Translations under genes and position numbers: made by a program | The notes under the pieces: generated by a model | Told to the model about the DNA's origin: nothing | Database searches by the model: none | Seen by the model: the letters and a program-made list of their open reading frames with translations, nothing else | Shown here: piece after piece, positions 1-7,565 of the stretch | How positions within the stretch are numbered: position 1 is the stretch's first letter | Layout of the letters: the number at the start of each line of letters is the position of its first letter | From: a virus | Reading direction: 5' to 3' (one strand) | Length of the DNA: 23,240 nt | IMG/VR virus record: IMGVR_UViG_3300030333_007227 | Span: 1 to 23,240 of that record

Positions 1-20
1 TAAGAGACCTTGGTATCTTA
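1..20 (-). terminator. Possible hairpin at the 3' end of hli
   Basis: Positions 1-20 form an imperfect palindrome: nine potential pairs with one mismatch (6/15) around a two-base centre. On the minus strand it starts with the TAA stop of hli. It could end the hli transcript, but the window stops here, so a following T-run cannot be seen. Such a tight centre would need one or two pairs to open. Confidence 0.25.
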
Positions 21-227
21 AAAAATACCTGGTATAACTGCTCCGAATAGGATGTAGTTATGTACGAGTGCGAAGAAACCGATCATCGCTAAACGACCAT
101 TAGTTTGTTCTGCATTTGGCCAGTACTTAACGTCTAGTACTTCTACTGGAGGTTCGGCAGCAAACATATTTTGCTTACCATACTCAGTAGTAGTATAACG
201 CTTCATACGGTTTGTTGAAGTTGTCAT
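18..227 (-). CDS. hli: High-light-inducible protein (Hli)
   Basis: A 69-aa single-helix relative of chlorophyll a/b-binding proteins. In cyanobacteria these thylakoid proteins bind chlorophyll and carotenoid and protect the photosystems; cyanophages carry them to keep photosynthesis running during infection. The signature ExxNGRxAMIG is at residues 40-50 (E40, N43, R45 are the expected pigment-binding and salt-bridge positions). The hydrophobic helix follows at about 46-65. The N-terminal 35 residues are soluble and not a recognisable signal peptide. It has its own consensus promoter (252-280) and is separated from the glycan cluster by a terminator, so it is an independent unit. The ribosome binding site is weak. 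A three-codon ORF (224-235) ends on its start codon as ATGA. The family call is very secure; the exact physiological role is inferred from homologues. Confidence 0.96.
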   Translation of the reverse strand: MTTSTNRMKRYTTTEYGKQNMFAAEPPVEVLDVKYWPNAEQTNGRLAMIGFFALVHNYILFGAVIPGIF

Positions 228-251
228 TCGTTCATTAAGAAACGTAACATA

Positions 252-280
252 ATTATATAGGAAAGATTAAATTATGTCAA
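252..280 (-). promoter_or_regulatory. Consensus sigma70-type promoter of hli
   Basis: On the minus strand there is TTGACA (275-280), a 17-base spacer and TATAAT (252-257): both hexamers match consensus and spacing is optimal. The expected transcription start is near 245, giving a leader of about 18 bases before the hli ATG at 227. It lies between the cluster terminator and hli, which supports a real promoter. Host-sigma70-like promoters are typical of early genes in T4-like cyanophages. Confidence 0.88.
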
Positions 281-302
281 GAAACTTAACATTCGGGCAT
301 CC

Positions 303-331
303 GAACAAAATTAAAGGGGTCTTATGACCCC
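303..331 (-). terminator. Rho-independent terminator of the glycan cluster
   Basis: Minus-strand hairpin with stem GGGGTC/GACCCC (316-321 with 326-331) and loop ATAA, followed by a T-rich tract (303-315: TTTAATTTTGTTC). It sits 18 bases after the stop of the last glycan gene (349) and before the hli promoter, the expected place for ending the long transcript. Confidence 0.85.
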
Positions 332-348
332 CATAATGTAAACTTATA

Positions 349-1140
349 TTAACTATTTTCAAATCCTGGTGGGAGTCGATTAAAGTAAGGATCATAATCA
401 AATAAACTATTCCAATCTTCTACATTAGTTGAATCTACTTTCCAAAAATTCCACAACCCATCATAACTTGACTTATGAAACACATCTAAATGCTCTGCAT
501 GAATAGAAGATCCCAACTGAATTCTAAAAAGAAATAAAGGTATAGCAAATGTATTACCTGAATTGTAAATCAAGTCGTCTGCTACTGCCCTTGGTTTAAC
601 CCCATTATCAATCTTATACTTATCACCACGTACATGTAACTCCATTAACTTCTGAGCATGACGACGAGTTATTAAATAACATGCTGTAGAAAAATCATTT
701 ACAAATCTTCTATGCATTTGTAAATGCACAGCTGCAGGATTAATAACAACCAATTGAATTACATCATAGTCATAAGGAATCTTACAAAAGAAATCTCTCC
801 ATTCAAATGGCCAATTAGAAACAGTACTAATATCACAGTCATCTTCCATGATGAGAGCACATGGTTCATCAGTCTTTAAAAACTCCTTCAATGCTTTTAA
901 ATGAGACGTAGTACATCCAACCTCACCAGAAGACATTCCATCAGGATACCTTCCTTTAAGAATATGTCCTAAATCTCTATCTCCTCTACCATCATAAGCA
1001 GATATACGTGTATAATTTTCTATCTCCCAGTATTTAAGTTGTGCTTTCATATAAGCATCTCTTTCTGGTTCTTCATCCAGATTAAGATAGTATATGTGAG
1101 GAAGACCTTTTAGTTTGTAAGTTGATTTATTTCTGTCCAT
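349..1140 (-). CDS. Glycosyltransferase family 25-like protein
   Basis: About 263 aa, similar in layout to GT25 enzymes (LPS galactosyl/glucosyltransferases of the Lgt/LOB type), which add a hexose from a nucleotide sugar to an LPS or protein acceptor. Counting from an upstream ATG at 1149, the start strand 'YYLNLDEEPER' is at about 20-30, the family-typical 'GEVGCTTSHLKAL' at 75-87, and the acidic metal-site motif 'MEDD' at 101-104. There is no signal peptide or membrane segment. I chose the ATG at 1138-1140 because it follows the previous stop by one base (TAATATG) and lies about 11 bases from the predicted start of the promoter at 1158-1186. The ATG at 1149 would add three residues. This is the last gene of the cluster, directly before the terminator. 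Sugar specificity cannot be read from the sequence. Confidence 0.82.
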   Translation of the reverse strand: MDRNKSTYKLKGLPHIYYLNLDEEPERDAYMKAQLKYWEIENYTRISAYDGRGDRDLGHILKGRYPDGMSSGEVGCTTSHLKALKEFLKTDEPCALIMEDDCDISTVSNWPFEWRDFFCKIPYDYDVIQLVVINPAAVHLQMHRRFVNDFSTACYLITRRHAQKLMELHVRGDKYKIDNGVKPRAVADDLIYNSGNTFAIPLFLFRIQLGSSIHAEHLDVFHKSSYDGLWNFWKVDSTNVEDWNSLFDYDPYFNRLPPGFENS

Positions 1141-1141
1141 A

Positions 1142-1843
1142 TTAATCAATAATATCTATTGTAGGTCTCCAACCTAAATTTGTCAATTGAGTTATATCTG
1201 CACATAAAGATTCTGGTTCCCCTCGAACTTCTTTAATAGGAAGATTACTTCTACCCATAGTCATAGCTAATTCCAATACTGAATTATTTTTTCCTGTTCC
1301 TATATCTATTATACCTCTAAAATTATCAGGAATCAAATAACATATTGCTCTTACTACATCATGAACATGAATCCAATCTCTTCTATGTTTTGTCAGATAT
1401 GGTGCAGTATTTTCCTGTAGCATTCTATAAAGCATATCTTTACGACTACCCTCCTCTGCCCATACATTAAAAAATCTCATGCCTACACTATTAGAAGGTG
1501 CCTGTATTTCATTAACTTTTTTAGTAATTGCATATGGATTTTGCCACCAACTATATGCACCTGCGGAACTGGCATATAATAAACGAATATTTTTTTCTTT
1601 ACAATACTCAAATATTGGTTTGGATTTTACTACATTATTTTCCCAAAATTTATCAGGATTTTTCAAACTATCTCTTAAAGCTGCAAACGCTGCCAAATGA
1701 ATTATGACATCATAATCTCCACCTTTAAAATTAACTATATCATCTGGAAAATCTATTCCATCAACTTCATATCCAACTTTATTTAAATGATTGAATAAGT
1801 GACTACCTATAAAACCCTTATGTCCAGTAACTAAAATCTTCAT
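1142..1843 (-). CDS. NAD-dependent epimerase/dehydratase (extended SDR)
   Basis: A 233-aa extended short-chain dehydrogenase/reductase that probably epimerises or dehydrates a nucleotide sugar. The Rossmann motif GxxGxxG is G7-G10-G13. 'HLAAFAA' at 49-55 and 'SSAGAY' at 92-97 give the catalytic Ser region, and Y104xxxK108 is the active-site pair. 'DWIHVHDV' and 'IDIGTG' are usual for the C-terminal substrate half. It is shorter than the roughly 310 residues of GalE/RmlB-type enzymes, mainly between strands 2 and 3 and in the C-terminal region, but all key residues are present. Its ATG overlaps the previous stop as ATGA (1840-1843). The exact sugar substrate is unknown. Confidence 0.82.
   Translation of the reverse strand: MKILVTGHKGFIGSHLFNHLNKVGYEVDGIDFPDDIVNFKGGDYDVIIHLAAFAALRDSLKNPDKFWENNVVKSKPIFEYCKEKNIRLLYASSAGAYSWWQNPYAITKKVNEIQAPSNSVGMRFFNVWAEEGSRKDMLYRMLQENTAPYLTKHRRDWIHVHDVVRAICYLIPDNFRGIIDIGTGKNNSVLELAMTMGRSNLPIKEVRGEPESLCADITQLTNLGWRPTIDIID
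1158..1186 (-). promoter_or_regulatory. Sigma70-type promoter inside the preceding epimerase gene, serving the GT25 gene
   Basis: TTGACA (1181-1186), 17 bases, TACAAT (1158-1163) on the minus strand: 6/6 and 5/6 matches with ideal spacing. The predicted start is near 1151, almost at the GT25 start codon. It lies within the last codons of the upstream gene, so selection for coding partly explains the sequence. The position still makes a separate promoter for the terminal gene plausible. Confidence 0.6.
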
Positions 1844-2781
1844 TTAATAATACTTTCAATATTTGGTAAGTAATAATCAGTTAATATTTTACACCATTCA
1901 AACCTTTTTGCATAGTCCAAAATTTCTTGTCTATTATTTACAGAATATTCCCTATTCTTTATAATCTTATTTTCAATATATTCAATATCTAAAATTCTAT
2001 CTTCAGGAATTACTGTAATAAATTCTTTACTCAAGTCAAGATTAGCAGTTGCCCATTCAGATACAACTACACCTAATCCAGCAGCAAAAGCCTCCATACA
2101 AACTAATGGATGTGCTTCACCATCTGATAGTAATACAAGATTACCATAATCAGTTAAGTTATTATACAATACTTCCTTTTGCCATTCACCCAAATAGTTT
2201 TTAGAAATATCAAATCTAGGTTCAGCAATATTTCCTGCATAATATAAAGAAGAAATTTGTTGAAAAAGATATTGCCTCTTACGATGATCTACTTTAGCAA
2301 GATAGATGCTGGAAGATGAATGTTTAGGGTCATGTGTAACCCTAAAATTATCTATCATAACACCATTAGGATTGAGAAATAAATTCTCTGATGGTATAGA
2401 AGCAAGATTTTGATAGGTATAATTAATAGCACCTGAAAGACCAAACACAACTGGTTTAATAGATGCAAACACATCAAATACTCTCTCTTTATACCCACCC
2501 ATCATCTCATAACGTTCTAGGTATGCAAAGTGAGTAGTACATGCACAAGGACGGTTGATATAAGGATAAAGAATAACCCAATCATCATAGTTAATATGAA
2601 CAAAATCAGGATTAAATTCATTCATCTGATGAAGCATCTTATTAGGATCTGCATCATTTAAAATCTGAACCTCATGTCCCATCTTCTTAAGAGATATATT
2701 CATATCCCAAATTAAAGATTCAACTGCACCCCACCCAATAGGAGGAATAGGAAGGGGTGGTCCAACAATACTAATTCGCAT
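1840..2781 (-). CDS. GT4-like glycosyltransferase (GT-B fold), copy 1
   Basis: A 313-aa retaining-type GT-B glycosyltransferase. The N-terminus has the glycine/proline loop and 'WGAVES' (17-22) common in GT4 enzymes. The C-terminal nucleotide-sugar domain shows 'LLSDGEAHPLVCMEA' at 217-231 with the E222/E230 pair that binds the donor. There is no transmembrane segment. It is a clear paralogue of the gene upstream (2771-3751): both share 'GWGAVESLIWD', 'KNYLGEW' and 'NLVLLSDGE'. The start overlaps the end of that gene by 11 bases, and its own stop forms ATGA with the next gene. Donor and acceptor are not determinable. Confidence 0.82.
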   Translation of the reverse strand: MRISIVGPPLPIPPIGWGAVESLIWDMNISLKKMGHEVQILNDADPNKMLHQMNEFNPDFVHINYDDWVILYPYINRPCACTTHFAYLERYEMMGGYKERVFDVFASIKPVVFGLSGAINYTYQNLASIPSENLFLNPNGVMIDNFRVTHDPKHSSSSIYLAKVDHRKRQYLFQQISSLYYAGNIAEPRFDISKNYLGEWQKEVLYNNLTDYGNLVLLSDGEAHPLVCMEAFAAGLGVVVSEWATANLDLSKEFITVIPEDRILDIEYIENKIIKNREYSVNNRQEILDYAKRFEWCKILTDYYLPNIESIIK

Positions 2782-3751
2782 TACTTCTAGGTTCCATCTT
2801 CTCTATGTTTTCAGCATAAAGTTTAACTAATCCTTCCCAAGAAAAATTATCAATAGCAAACTCTCTAATTTCATCCCGTCTACCTAAAGATGCTTCACGA
2901 TTTTCCTGTATCTTCTCTTTAATATAAGGAATGTCTTGTAACTTCTCATCAGGAACTACAGTTACATAAGGAAGTTCTGGTAAATCATGTGCAGCATACT
3001 TAGATATCACCACACCCAATCCTAAAATCATAGCTTCCTTAACAACCAAAGGTGTTCCATTCTCACCATCAGATAAAAGAACTAGGTTGGCAAAATCTCC
3101 GAGGTGTGCTCTCTTATGATCATCTGACCATTCACCAAGATAATTCTTCTTAGGATCAAAAGGAGTATGTCCCATAATTCTACCAACATAATCAATAGAA
3201 TCAATACCTTGATAGATCCACTGCTTCTTACGTTCATTAATCTGTGCAAGATATAGTGAACGATCTGGTAGAACTGCTTCCTTATGGTATGTAAACCTTT
3301 TATGATTAGCTCCATTAGCAGAAAGAAGTAACTTACTTTCATCTGCTCCTGCTGCTTTAAAACAATCCATATCCTTTTGAGAGATACAGAAAATATAATA
3401 ATCTTTATTATTAATAATCCAATCAAAAGTACGATCATATCCATCTCTACGATGCATATGAGGTTGATCAATATAAGGATAATGACTACTCAAAGCTAAC
3501 TTAGGAATGTTTGTTTCATTTGCAATACGATCCATTAAAGGATGAAATACATCATAATGAAGATGAGCAAAATCAAACTCCTCCTCATTCAAATGGCCAA
3601 TAATCTCATCCCAATCAGGAGTATTAATAATGGTTCCTTCATGATCTAAATCAGTAAGTTCTAAAGAATAATCCCATATTAAGCTCTCAACAGCACCCCA
3701 ACCATCAGGAGGGATAGGCATAATTCCTGGTCCAATTAATGCAAGTCTCAT
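2771..3751 (-). CDS. GT4-like glycosyltransferase (GT-B fold), copy 2
   Basis: A 326-aa GT-B glycosyltransferase, paralogous to the following gene. Its features are 'PIPPDGWGAVESLIWD' at 12-27, 'KNYLGEW' at 202-208, and the donor-site segment 'LLSDGENGTPLVVKEA' at 225-240 (E230, E239, one residue wider than in copy 1). The two copies are too diverged to be a recent duplication, so they probably add different residues to the same glycan. Its start overlaps the previous stop by one base (TGATG at 3751). It is cytosolic, with no membrane segment. Confidence 0.82.
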   Translation of the reverse strand: MRLALIGPGIMPIPPDGWGAVESLIWDYSLELTDLDHEGTIINTPDWDEIIGHLNEEEFDFAHLHYDVFHPLMDRIANETNIPKLALSSHYPYIDQPHMHRRDGYDRTFDWIINNKDYYIFCISQKDMDCFKAAGADESKLLLSANGANHKRFTYHKEAVLPDRSLYLAQINERKKQWIYQGIDSIDYVGRIMGHTPFDPKKNYLGEWSDDHKRAHLGDFANLVLLSDGENGTPLVVKEAMILGLGVVISKYAAHDLPELPYVTVVPDEKLQDIPYIKEKIQENREASLGRRDEIREFAIDNFSWEGLVKLYAENIEKMEPRSNAN

Positions 3752-4479
3752 CAGTACAATTCCTTATAAGCGTGAACAAGAGAGAAATTTGTTTCTCTAA
3801 AATTTGGTGTCTTCCAAACCTCTGTTAGGTTAGTATTAATAGAATAATCTTTTCCAAGCATATAATAACATATTTGCATGTAAAGATCCAACCAACCAAA
3901 TCTAAAATCAAGATGTTTTAAAATAAAGTCAAATTCAAAATCCATGAAGTCATATATCTTGTGATAATTATCTAAGAAAGTATTGATATTATAAACACTC
4001 CCACCACCTGCACCATACCAATCCACATTTGGTTTGGCACCATACTTAGCTACAAGAAACTGAAGAAGTTCAGGTGCAATCTTATTACCAGGAACATCAA
4101 ACCCTGCAATCTCCCATTCAGATGGAATGACTACTGGATGTTGTGTAAGAACATCATCCTCCATCATAATCATATGTGATCCACCAGCAGATTTTACAAA
4201 CCTTGCTGCTTCACGTACCATATGAATCCAATGTAATGATTCATCCTTAGTAAATCCATATACTCCAGATTCATGTCCAGTATTTCTCCTACCTATGTGC
4301 ATATAAGAATGAATATAATTACAATTATATTTCTCTGCTACATCACTATAATCAGCACCACCATCACCACATAAGGTATAAGGTGCATCAGGATGAAATT
4401 TTCTAAACTCTTGTAGAATAAACTCTGTTGCCTTTTTGTTCTCATAAACAGTATGAAAACATCCAAATTTTGCTGTCAT
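3751..4479 (-). CDS. Probable GT-A type glycosyltransferase
   Basis: A 242-aa protein I do not recognise as a named family. It opens with a short strand and 'TLCGDGGADYSDVAEKYNC' (35-53), as at the start of a nucleotide-binding GT-A domain. It carries 'MIMMEDDV' at 103-110, an acidic cluster like the metal-binding motif of GT-A enzymes. A glycine-rich 'YGAGGGSVYN' lies at about 154-163, followed by aromatic-rich helices. No membrane segment is visible. It is joined by TAATG to the upstream transferase and by TGATG to the downstream one, which fits a step in the same glycan. A glycosyltransferase role is inferred from these motifs and from context. Confidence 0.62.
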   Translation of the reverse strand: MTAKFGCFHTVYENKKATEFILQEFRKFHPDAPYTLCGDGGADYSDVAEKYNCNYIHSYMHIGRRNTGHESGVYGFTKDESLHWIHMVREAARFVKSAGGSHMIMMEDDVLTQHPVVIPSEWEIAGFDVPGNKIAPELLQFLVAKYGAKPNVDWYGAGGGSVYNINTFLDNYHKIYDFMDFEFDFILKHLDFRFGWLDLYMQICYYMLGKDYSINTNLTEVWKTPNFRETNFSLVHAYKELY

Positions 4480-5240
4480 TAATCTTTAAGGTAATGTGGG
4501 TGAATATCGTCACGATATAACCAGAACCAATGAGGTTCTCCTGGTGGAGTTGGTTGGACATCAGGTGTCATGTCCTTGAAATCATAACTAAATGGAGGAT
4601 TGTAAAAACTAAAAACAGATGGATCTTTCATACCTACCCATTTTTCAAAGTTCATCCTTTCAATAGGGCCAAAATCTTCCTTCTCCCTATGAAATGCATC
4701 CTTTGTAGGATGTTGAAGAGTAGAAATATAATCTGCTCTTGCCCACCAAAAATTACCACTCATATGTGGCCATGGATCTAAACAATAGTTAACTCCTGAT
4801 ACCTGATATCTATCCAACTTATCTATGTTCTCTTTCCACTTATCAATACAACCCCACTCCATGAGGTGTCTCCAACTATTAACTGCACGAACCTTCCTAT
4901 CAGAATATTGATCTCTAACACCACAATAATGACTCATACCTTTAGTATGGAAATACATTACCTTATGTGCACGTTTATTTACACAATCCTCATAAAGATG
5001 CTTTAAACAAAATCCTTCATACTCTTCATCACTATCTCTACAATCAATAATATCAATCCAATCATAAAGAGAAACAAAATGCTTAACTCTTGATGCCTGT
5101 ACCCCATTAATAGTACATTTTACCGTCGCTATTTTAGAAAGACCAGATGCATAAAGTCTTTTAATTTGATCATCCACCATGATCTTCCACAGATCACTAT
5201 CAGGTGGAGTCCATATATGATAATAAACGTTTGTCTTCAT
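4479..5240 (-). CDS. Putative glycosyltransferase with HTKG and SGNFWWA motifs
   Basis: A 253-aa protein of a family common in polysaccharide clusters and distantly like rhamnan-synthesis proteins. Motifs are 'YFHTKGMSH' at 96-104, 'SWRHLMEW' at 122-129 and 'HMSGNFWWARADY' at 159-171. In related proteins the HTKG and H-x-SGNFWW motifs line the active site. The start at 5238-5240 (ATG, two bases after the upstream TAG) is preferred to a GTG three codons earlier that would overlap the previous gene. It is very rich in Trp, Tyr and His. The stop overlaps the next gene as TAATG. The catalytic role is inferred. Confidence 0.65.
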   Translation of the reverse strand: MKTNVYYHIWTPPDSDLWKIMVDDQIKRLYASGLSKIATVKCTINGVQASRVKHFVSLYDWIDIIDCRDSDEEYEGFCLKHLYEDCVNKRAHKVMYFHTKGMSHYCGVRDQYSDRKVRAVNSWRHLMEWGCIDKWKENIDKLDRYQVSGVNYCLDPWPHMSGNFWWARADYISTLQHPTKDAFHREKEDFGPIERMNFEKWVGMKDPSVFSFYNPPFSYDFKDMTPDVQPTPPGEPHWFWLYRDDIHPHYLKD

Positions 5241-5242
5241 AA

Positions 5243-5974
5243 CTACCACTCGTTATTGTTTAATTTAGAATTGTCTTTAGCAAGATGCATCATCTTATTA
5301 GGAAACTCACAATACTGTGCAAACATCTCAGGATAAGAATAGTCGGGAGGAAGAGTAAATGTTTCATTACGATGAGTTAGAAACCATTTATTCATATAAC
5401 TCTCCTCATAGAATCTTGCTTGAATATCTTTAGATACATCTTCCTTTGTCCATTTATCAATTTGATTCATCATATCAAAAATATAAGGAACTTTACCACC
5501 CCATAAGCACCCTTGATGATAAACACTCATATCCATAATATCATCATCAATACAGGCATTTGATAATGGGTTTGTATCGTATGCTCCTGGAGATTTATTA
5601 TGTGGACCAAATCCAACATAATGGCATGGATGATGTACTCCAAAATATTTCTTAGAATCATCAAAGAAATCATCATATTTAATTTCTTCTTGAACATAAA
5701 GATCAGCATCTACTGATACCAACCAATCATAATCAGAAATCTTATCCTCCAGTTTTAACATCTCCTCAAATGTTTTATTATAAGTATCAGGAAATCCATA
5801 ATGAGGTATCTCCATGAGAGTTAAATTATCTGGTGTACCTTCCAATTCCCCATCAGTAAAAACAAAATAATGTTTCTCTACATTAGGTAGAAAATATTTC
5901 TCTAATCTTTCATACCATTCAGGAAGAAAATTAACATAAGATTCTGTACCCCAAAATGTAATTGCTATTTTCAT
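5243..5974 (-). CDS. Glycosyltransferase family 6 (ABO blood-group type alpha-1,3-Gal/GalNAc transferase-like)
   Basis: A 243-aa GT6 enzyme. Family members transfer Gal or GalNAc in alpha-1,3 linkage to a beta-galactoside, as in the human A and B transferases. The order of motifs matches the family: 'YFVFTDGELEG' at 36-46, 'YDWLVSVDADLYV' at 82-94 with the metal-binding DXD (D89-A90-D91), 'SPGAYDTNPLSNACI' at 128-142, 'YHQGCLWGG' at 152-160, and 'FYEESYMNKWF' at 188-198, equivalent to the WHDESHLN region. It is a bare catalytic domain without the animal stem and membrane anchor. Known bacterial GT6 enzymes usually have NXN instead of DXD, so this one is of the metal-dependent form. The ATG at 5972-5974 overlaps the previous stop (TAATG); a TTG eight codons earlier is less likely. 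Confidence 0.88.
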   Translation of the reverse strand: MKIAITFWGTESYVNFLPEWYERLEKYFLPNVEKHYFVFTDGELEGTPDNLTLMEIPHYGFPDTYNKTFEEMLKLEDKISDYDWLVSVDADLYVQEEIKYDDFFDDSKKYFGVHHPCHYVGFGPHNKSPGAYDTNPLSNACIDDDIMDMSVYHQGCLWGGKVPYIFDMMNQIDKWTKEDVSKDIQARFYEESYMNKWFLTHRNETFTLPPDYSYPEMFAQYCEFPNKMMHLAKDNSKLNNNEW

Positions 5975-6756
5975 TACAAATAATGCTCCCTGTTCCAATT
6001 AAATATTTTTTCAGCCTTTCGTGATTTAATATTCACAAATGTTCTCTCCTTTCCATGTTGATTTAATTTAAGAACCAAGGATCCTTTACGTGATAACTTA
6101 AATATTATATCATATATTGATATATTTTGCCCACCTACCAAAAACAATTCATGTTTCTCTTCCAAATCACTATCAATTACTTTTGATATAAGATCAATAA
6201 GATCATCTATATGAATTAGGTCAACCGTTGTCTTAAGATCTGCATAAATCTCTATAATATTATCAGTATTTAATGCAACCATAAGTTTATCTACTAAACC
6301 ATTTGTTCTATTAATATCTACATCACCACCCCAAACATTAGAAGTTCTTAATATGACAGTTTTACAATCAAGTTCATTTAAAATCTCCTCAACTCTTAAC
6401 TTTGACTGTCCATACACACTTCTAGGATGAGGTTCTGACAATTCTGAAATATCATCTTCTTCAATTTTACTTTGATGCATATCCCCTGCACTTGAGATAA
6501 AAATAATCTTACCATTAGGGTTTTTATTTAAATAATACTTAAATAAATTCTCACTATTAAACACATCATATTTTCCCTTCATACCATCTTTATCACGTGG
6601 AGTGGAAGACCAACCTAAATGAATTAAACAAGATTCTTCATGAGATTTAAATACATCATAAACAATATTTCGATATGATATAGTTGTAAGATCTTTACTA
6701 TTCAATTCCCTGAATCGTCTACCTATCATTCCAGTAGCACCAGTAAGATATATCAT
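5974..6756 (-). CDS. NAD-dependent epimerase/dehydratase or reductase (extended SDR)
   Basis: A 260-aa extended SDR. The Rossmann loop G6-G9-G12 begins at the very N-terminus, 'FISSAGD' at 86-92 holds the catalytic Ser, and Y115xxxK119 ('VYGQSK') is the active-site pair. 'VDLIHIDDLIDLI' is the conserved region after the substrate pocket. It resembles RmlD/Fcl/GalE-like enzymes of nucleotide-sugar metabolism without a diagnostic feature of one reaction. It lies between the GT11 and GT6 genes, with an ATGA overlap upstream and TAATG downstream, so it may make the donor for one of them. GDP-L-fucose synthase (Fcl) activity is possible but unproven. Confidence 0.78.
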   Translation of the reverse strand: MIYLTGATGMIGRRFRELNSKDLTTISYRNIVYDVFKSHEESCLIHLGWSSTPRDKDGMKGKYDVFNSENLFKYYLNKNPNGKIIFISSAGDMHQSKIEEDDISELSEPHPRSVYGQSKLRVEEILNELDCKTVILRTSNVWGGDVDINRTNGLVDKLMVALNTDNIIEIYADLKTTVDLIHIDDLIDLISKVIDSDLEEKHELFLVGGQNISIYDIIFKLSRKGSLVLKLNQHGKERTFVNIKSRKAEKIFNWNREHYL

Positions 6757-7565
6757 TTAACAATCACCCATTCATTAGGAATTAAATCAGAAGTATCTAA
6801 ATGTGAATTATTAGGGCCAAACCATTTAGCAGGAGCACAAACCACTTTATCTACAGCTTTAGATAACCATGCACCCCACCAAGAGAAGGAACTATTAGCA
6901 ATAATAAAATCAGAACATAAACTCATCAAACAAAGATCTGTGTAACTATCATTACCCTCTGCTACAAGAAATCTATCAGAAGAAAATAATGATTGTTCCT
7001 TACACCACTCAGGATCATCAGAAAAAACAATTACATTTCTACTACTATCAAATTTATCTAAACAAGATTGATAATAATTCAAATCTAAATTATGATGATT
7101 GGCAGAATTAATTAGAAAATCCCCTCTTCTAATATGAAGAGCAATGGGAGTATCTATAGTACACATCATATGCTTACAAGGAATAGCAATTTCATTCTTG
7201 AAAATAAAATCCTCACGAATTTCTTTCTCTATATTTTTAAAATATTTTTCTGTTTGAAAATAACCATACAAAGATACGTTATCAGAACAAGTATTGAATA
7301 GAGTTTCATTAAAATTAAACCCTCCCTCAGTACGAGGATTATCATCTTTAATTATTCCTATATTAGATTGTGTAAGATTTTTCATTACAAAAGGATCAAA
7401 CAATTCAATCCTTAATTTATTTCCTATACCATCATCAAATACCTCATTATGATAAGGAATACAAAAATCAAATCCTCTGTTCTTAGCAATCCCACGTAAT
7501 GAGGCATACTGGAACATTTGATTTCCCAATTGTCCCATCTTACCAAGATAATTAAATCCTATCAT
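6753..7565 (-). CDS. GT11 family alpha-1,2-fucosyltransferase-like enzyme
   Basis: A 270-aa GT11 enzyme. Family members (bacterial FutC/WbsJ type) move L-fucose from GDP-fucose to the 2-position of galactose. All diagnostic motifs are present: 'GQLGNQMFQYA' at 11-21, 'HIRRGDF' at 144-150 (GDP-sugar binding), 'VFSDDPEWCKEQ' at 180-191 and 'NSSFSWWGAWLS' at 224-235. Length matches bacterial members (about 280-300). No membrane segment is present. The start at 7565 lies within the end of rmlB (14-base overlap) and is needed for the conserved first strand. The donor might be GDP-fucose or GDP-L-galactose, since a GDP-mannose 3,5-epimerase is encoded at 17589-18629. Confidence 0.93.
   Translation of the reverse strand: MIGFNYLGKMGQLGNQMFQYASLRGIAKNRGFDFCIPYHNEVFDDGIGNKLRIELFDPFVMKNLTQSNIGIIKDDNPRTEGGFNFNETLFNTCSDNVSLYGYFQTEKYFKNIEKEIREDFIFKNEIAIPCKHMMCTIDTPIALHIRRGDFLINSANHHNLDLNYYQSCLDKFDSSRNVIVFSDDPEWCKEQSLFSSDRFLVAEGNDSYTDLCLMSLCSDFIIANSSFSWWGAWLSKAVDKVVCAPAKWFGPNNSHLDTSDLIPNEWVIVK

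Noticed and set aside
1479-1700. Plus-strand open frame of 73 codons
   Set aside because: It lies opposite the SDR epimerase with no promoter or ribosome site; all supported genes are on the minus strand.
3082-3471. 129-codon open frame overlapping the second GT4-like gene
   Set aside because: Composition is dominated by Ile/Leu/Met from AT-rich out-of-frame reading; the overlapping GT-B frame has recognised motifs.
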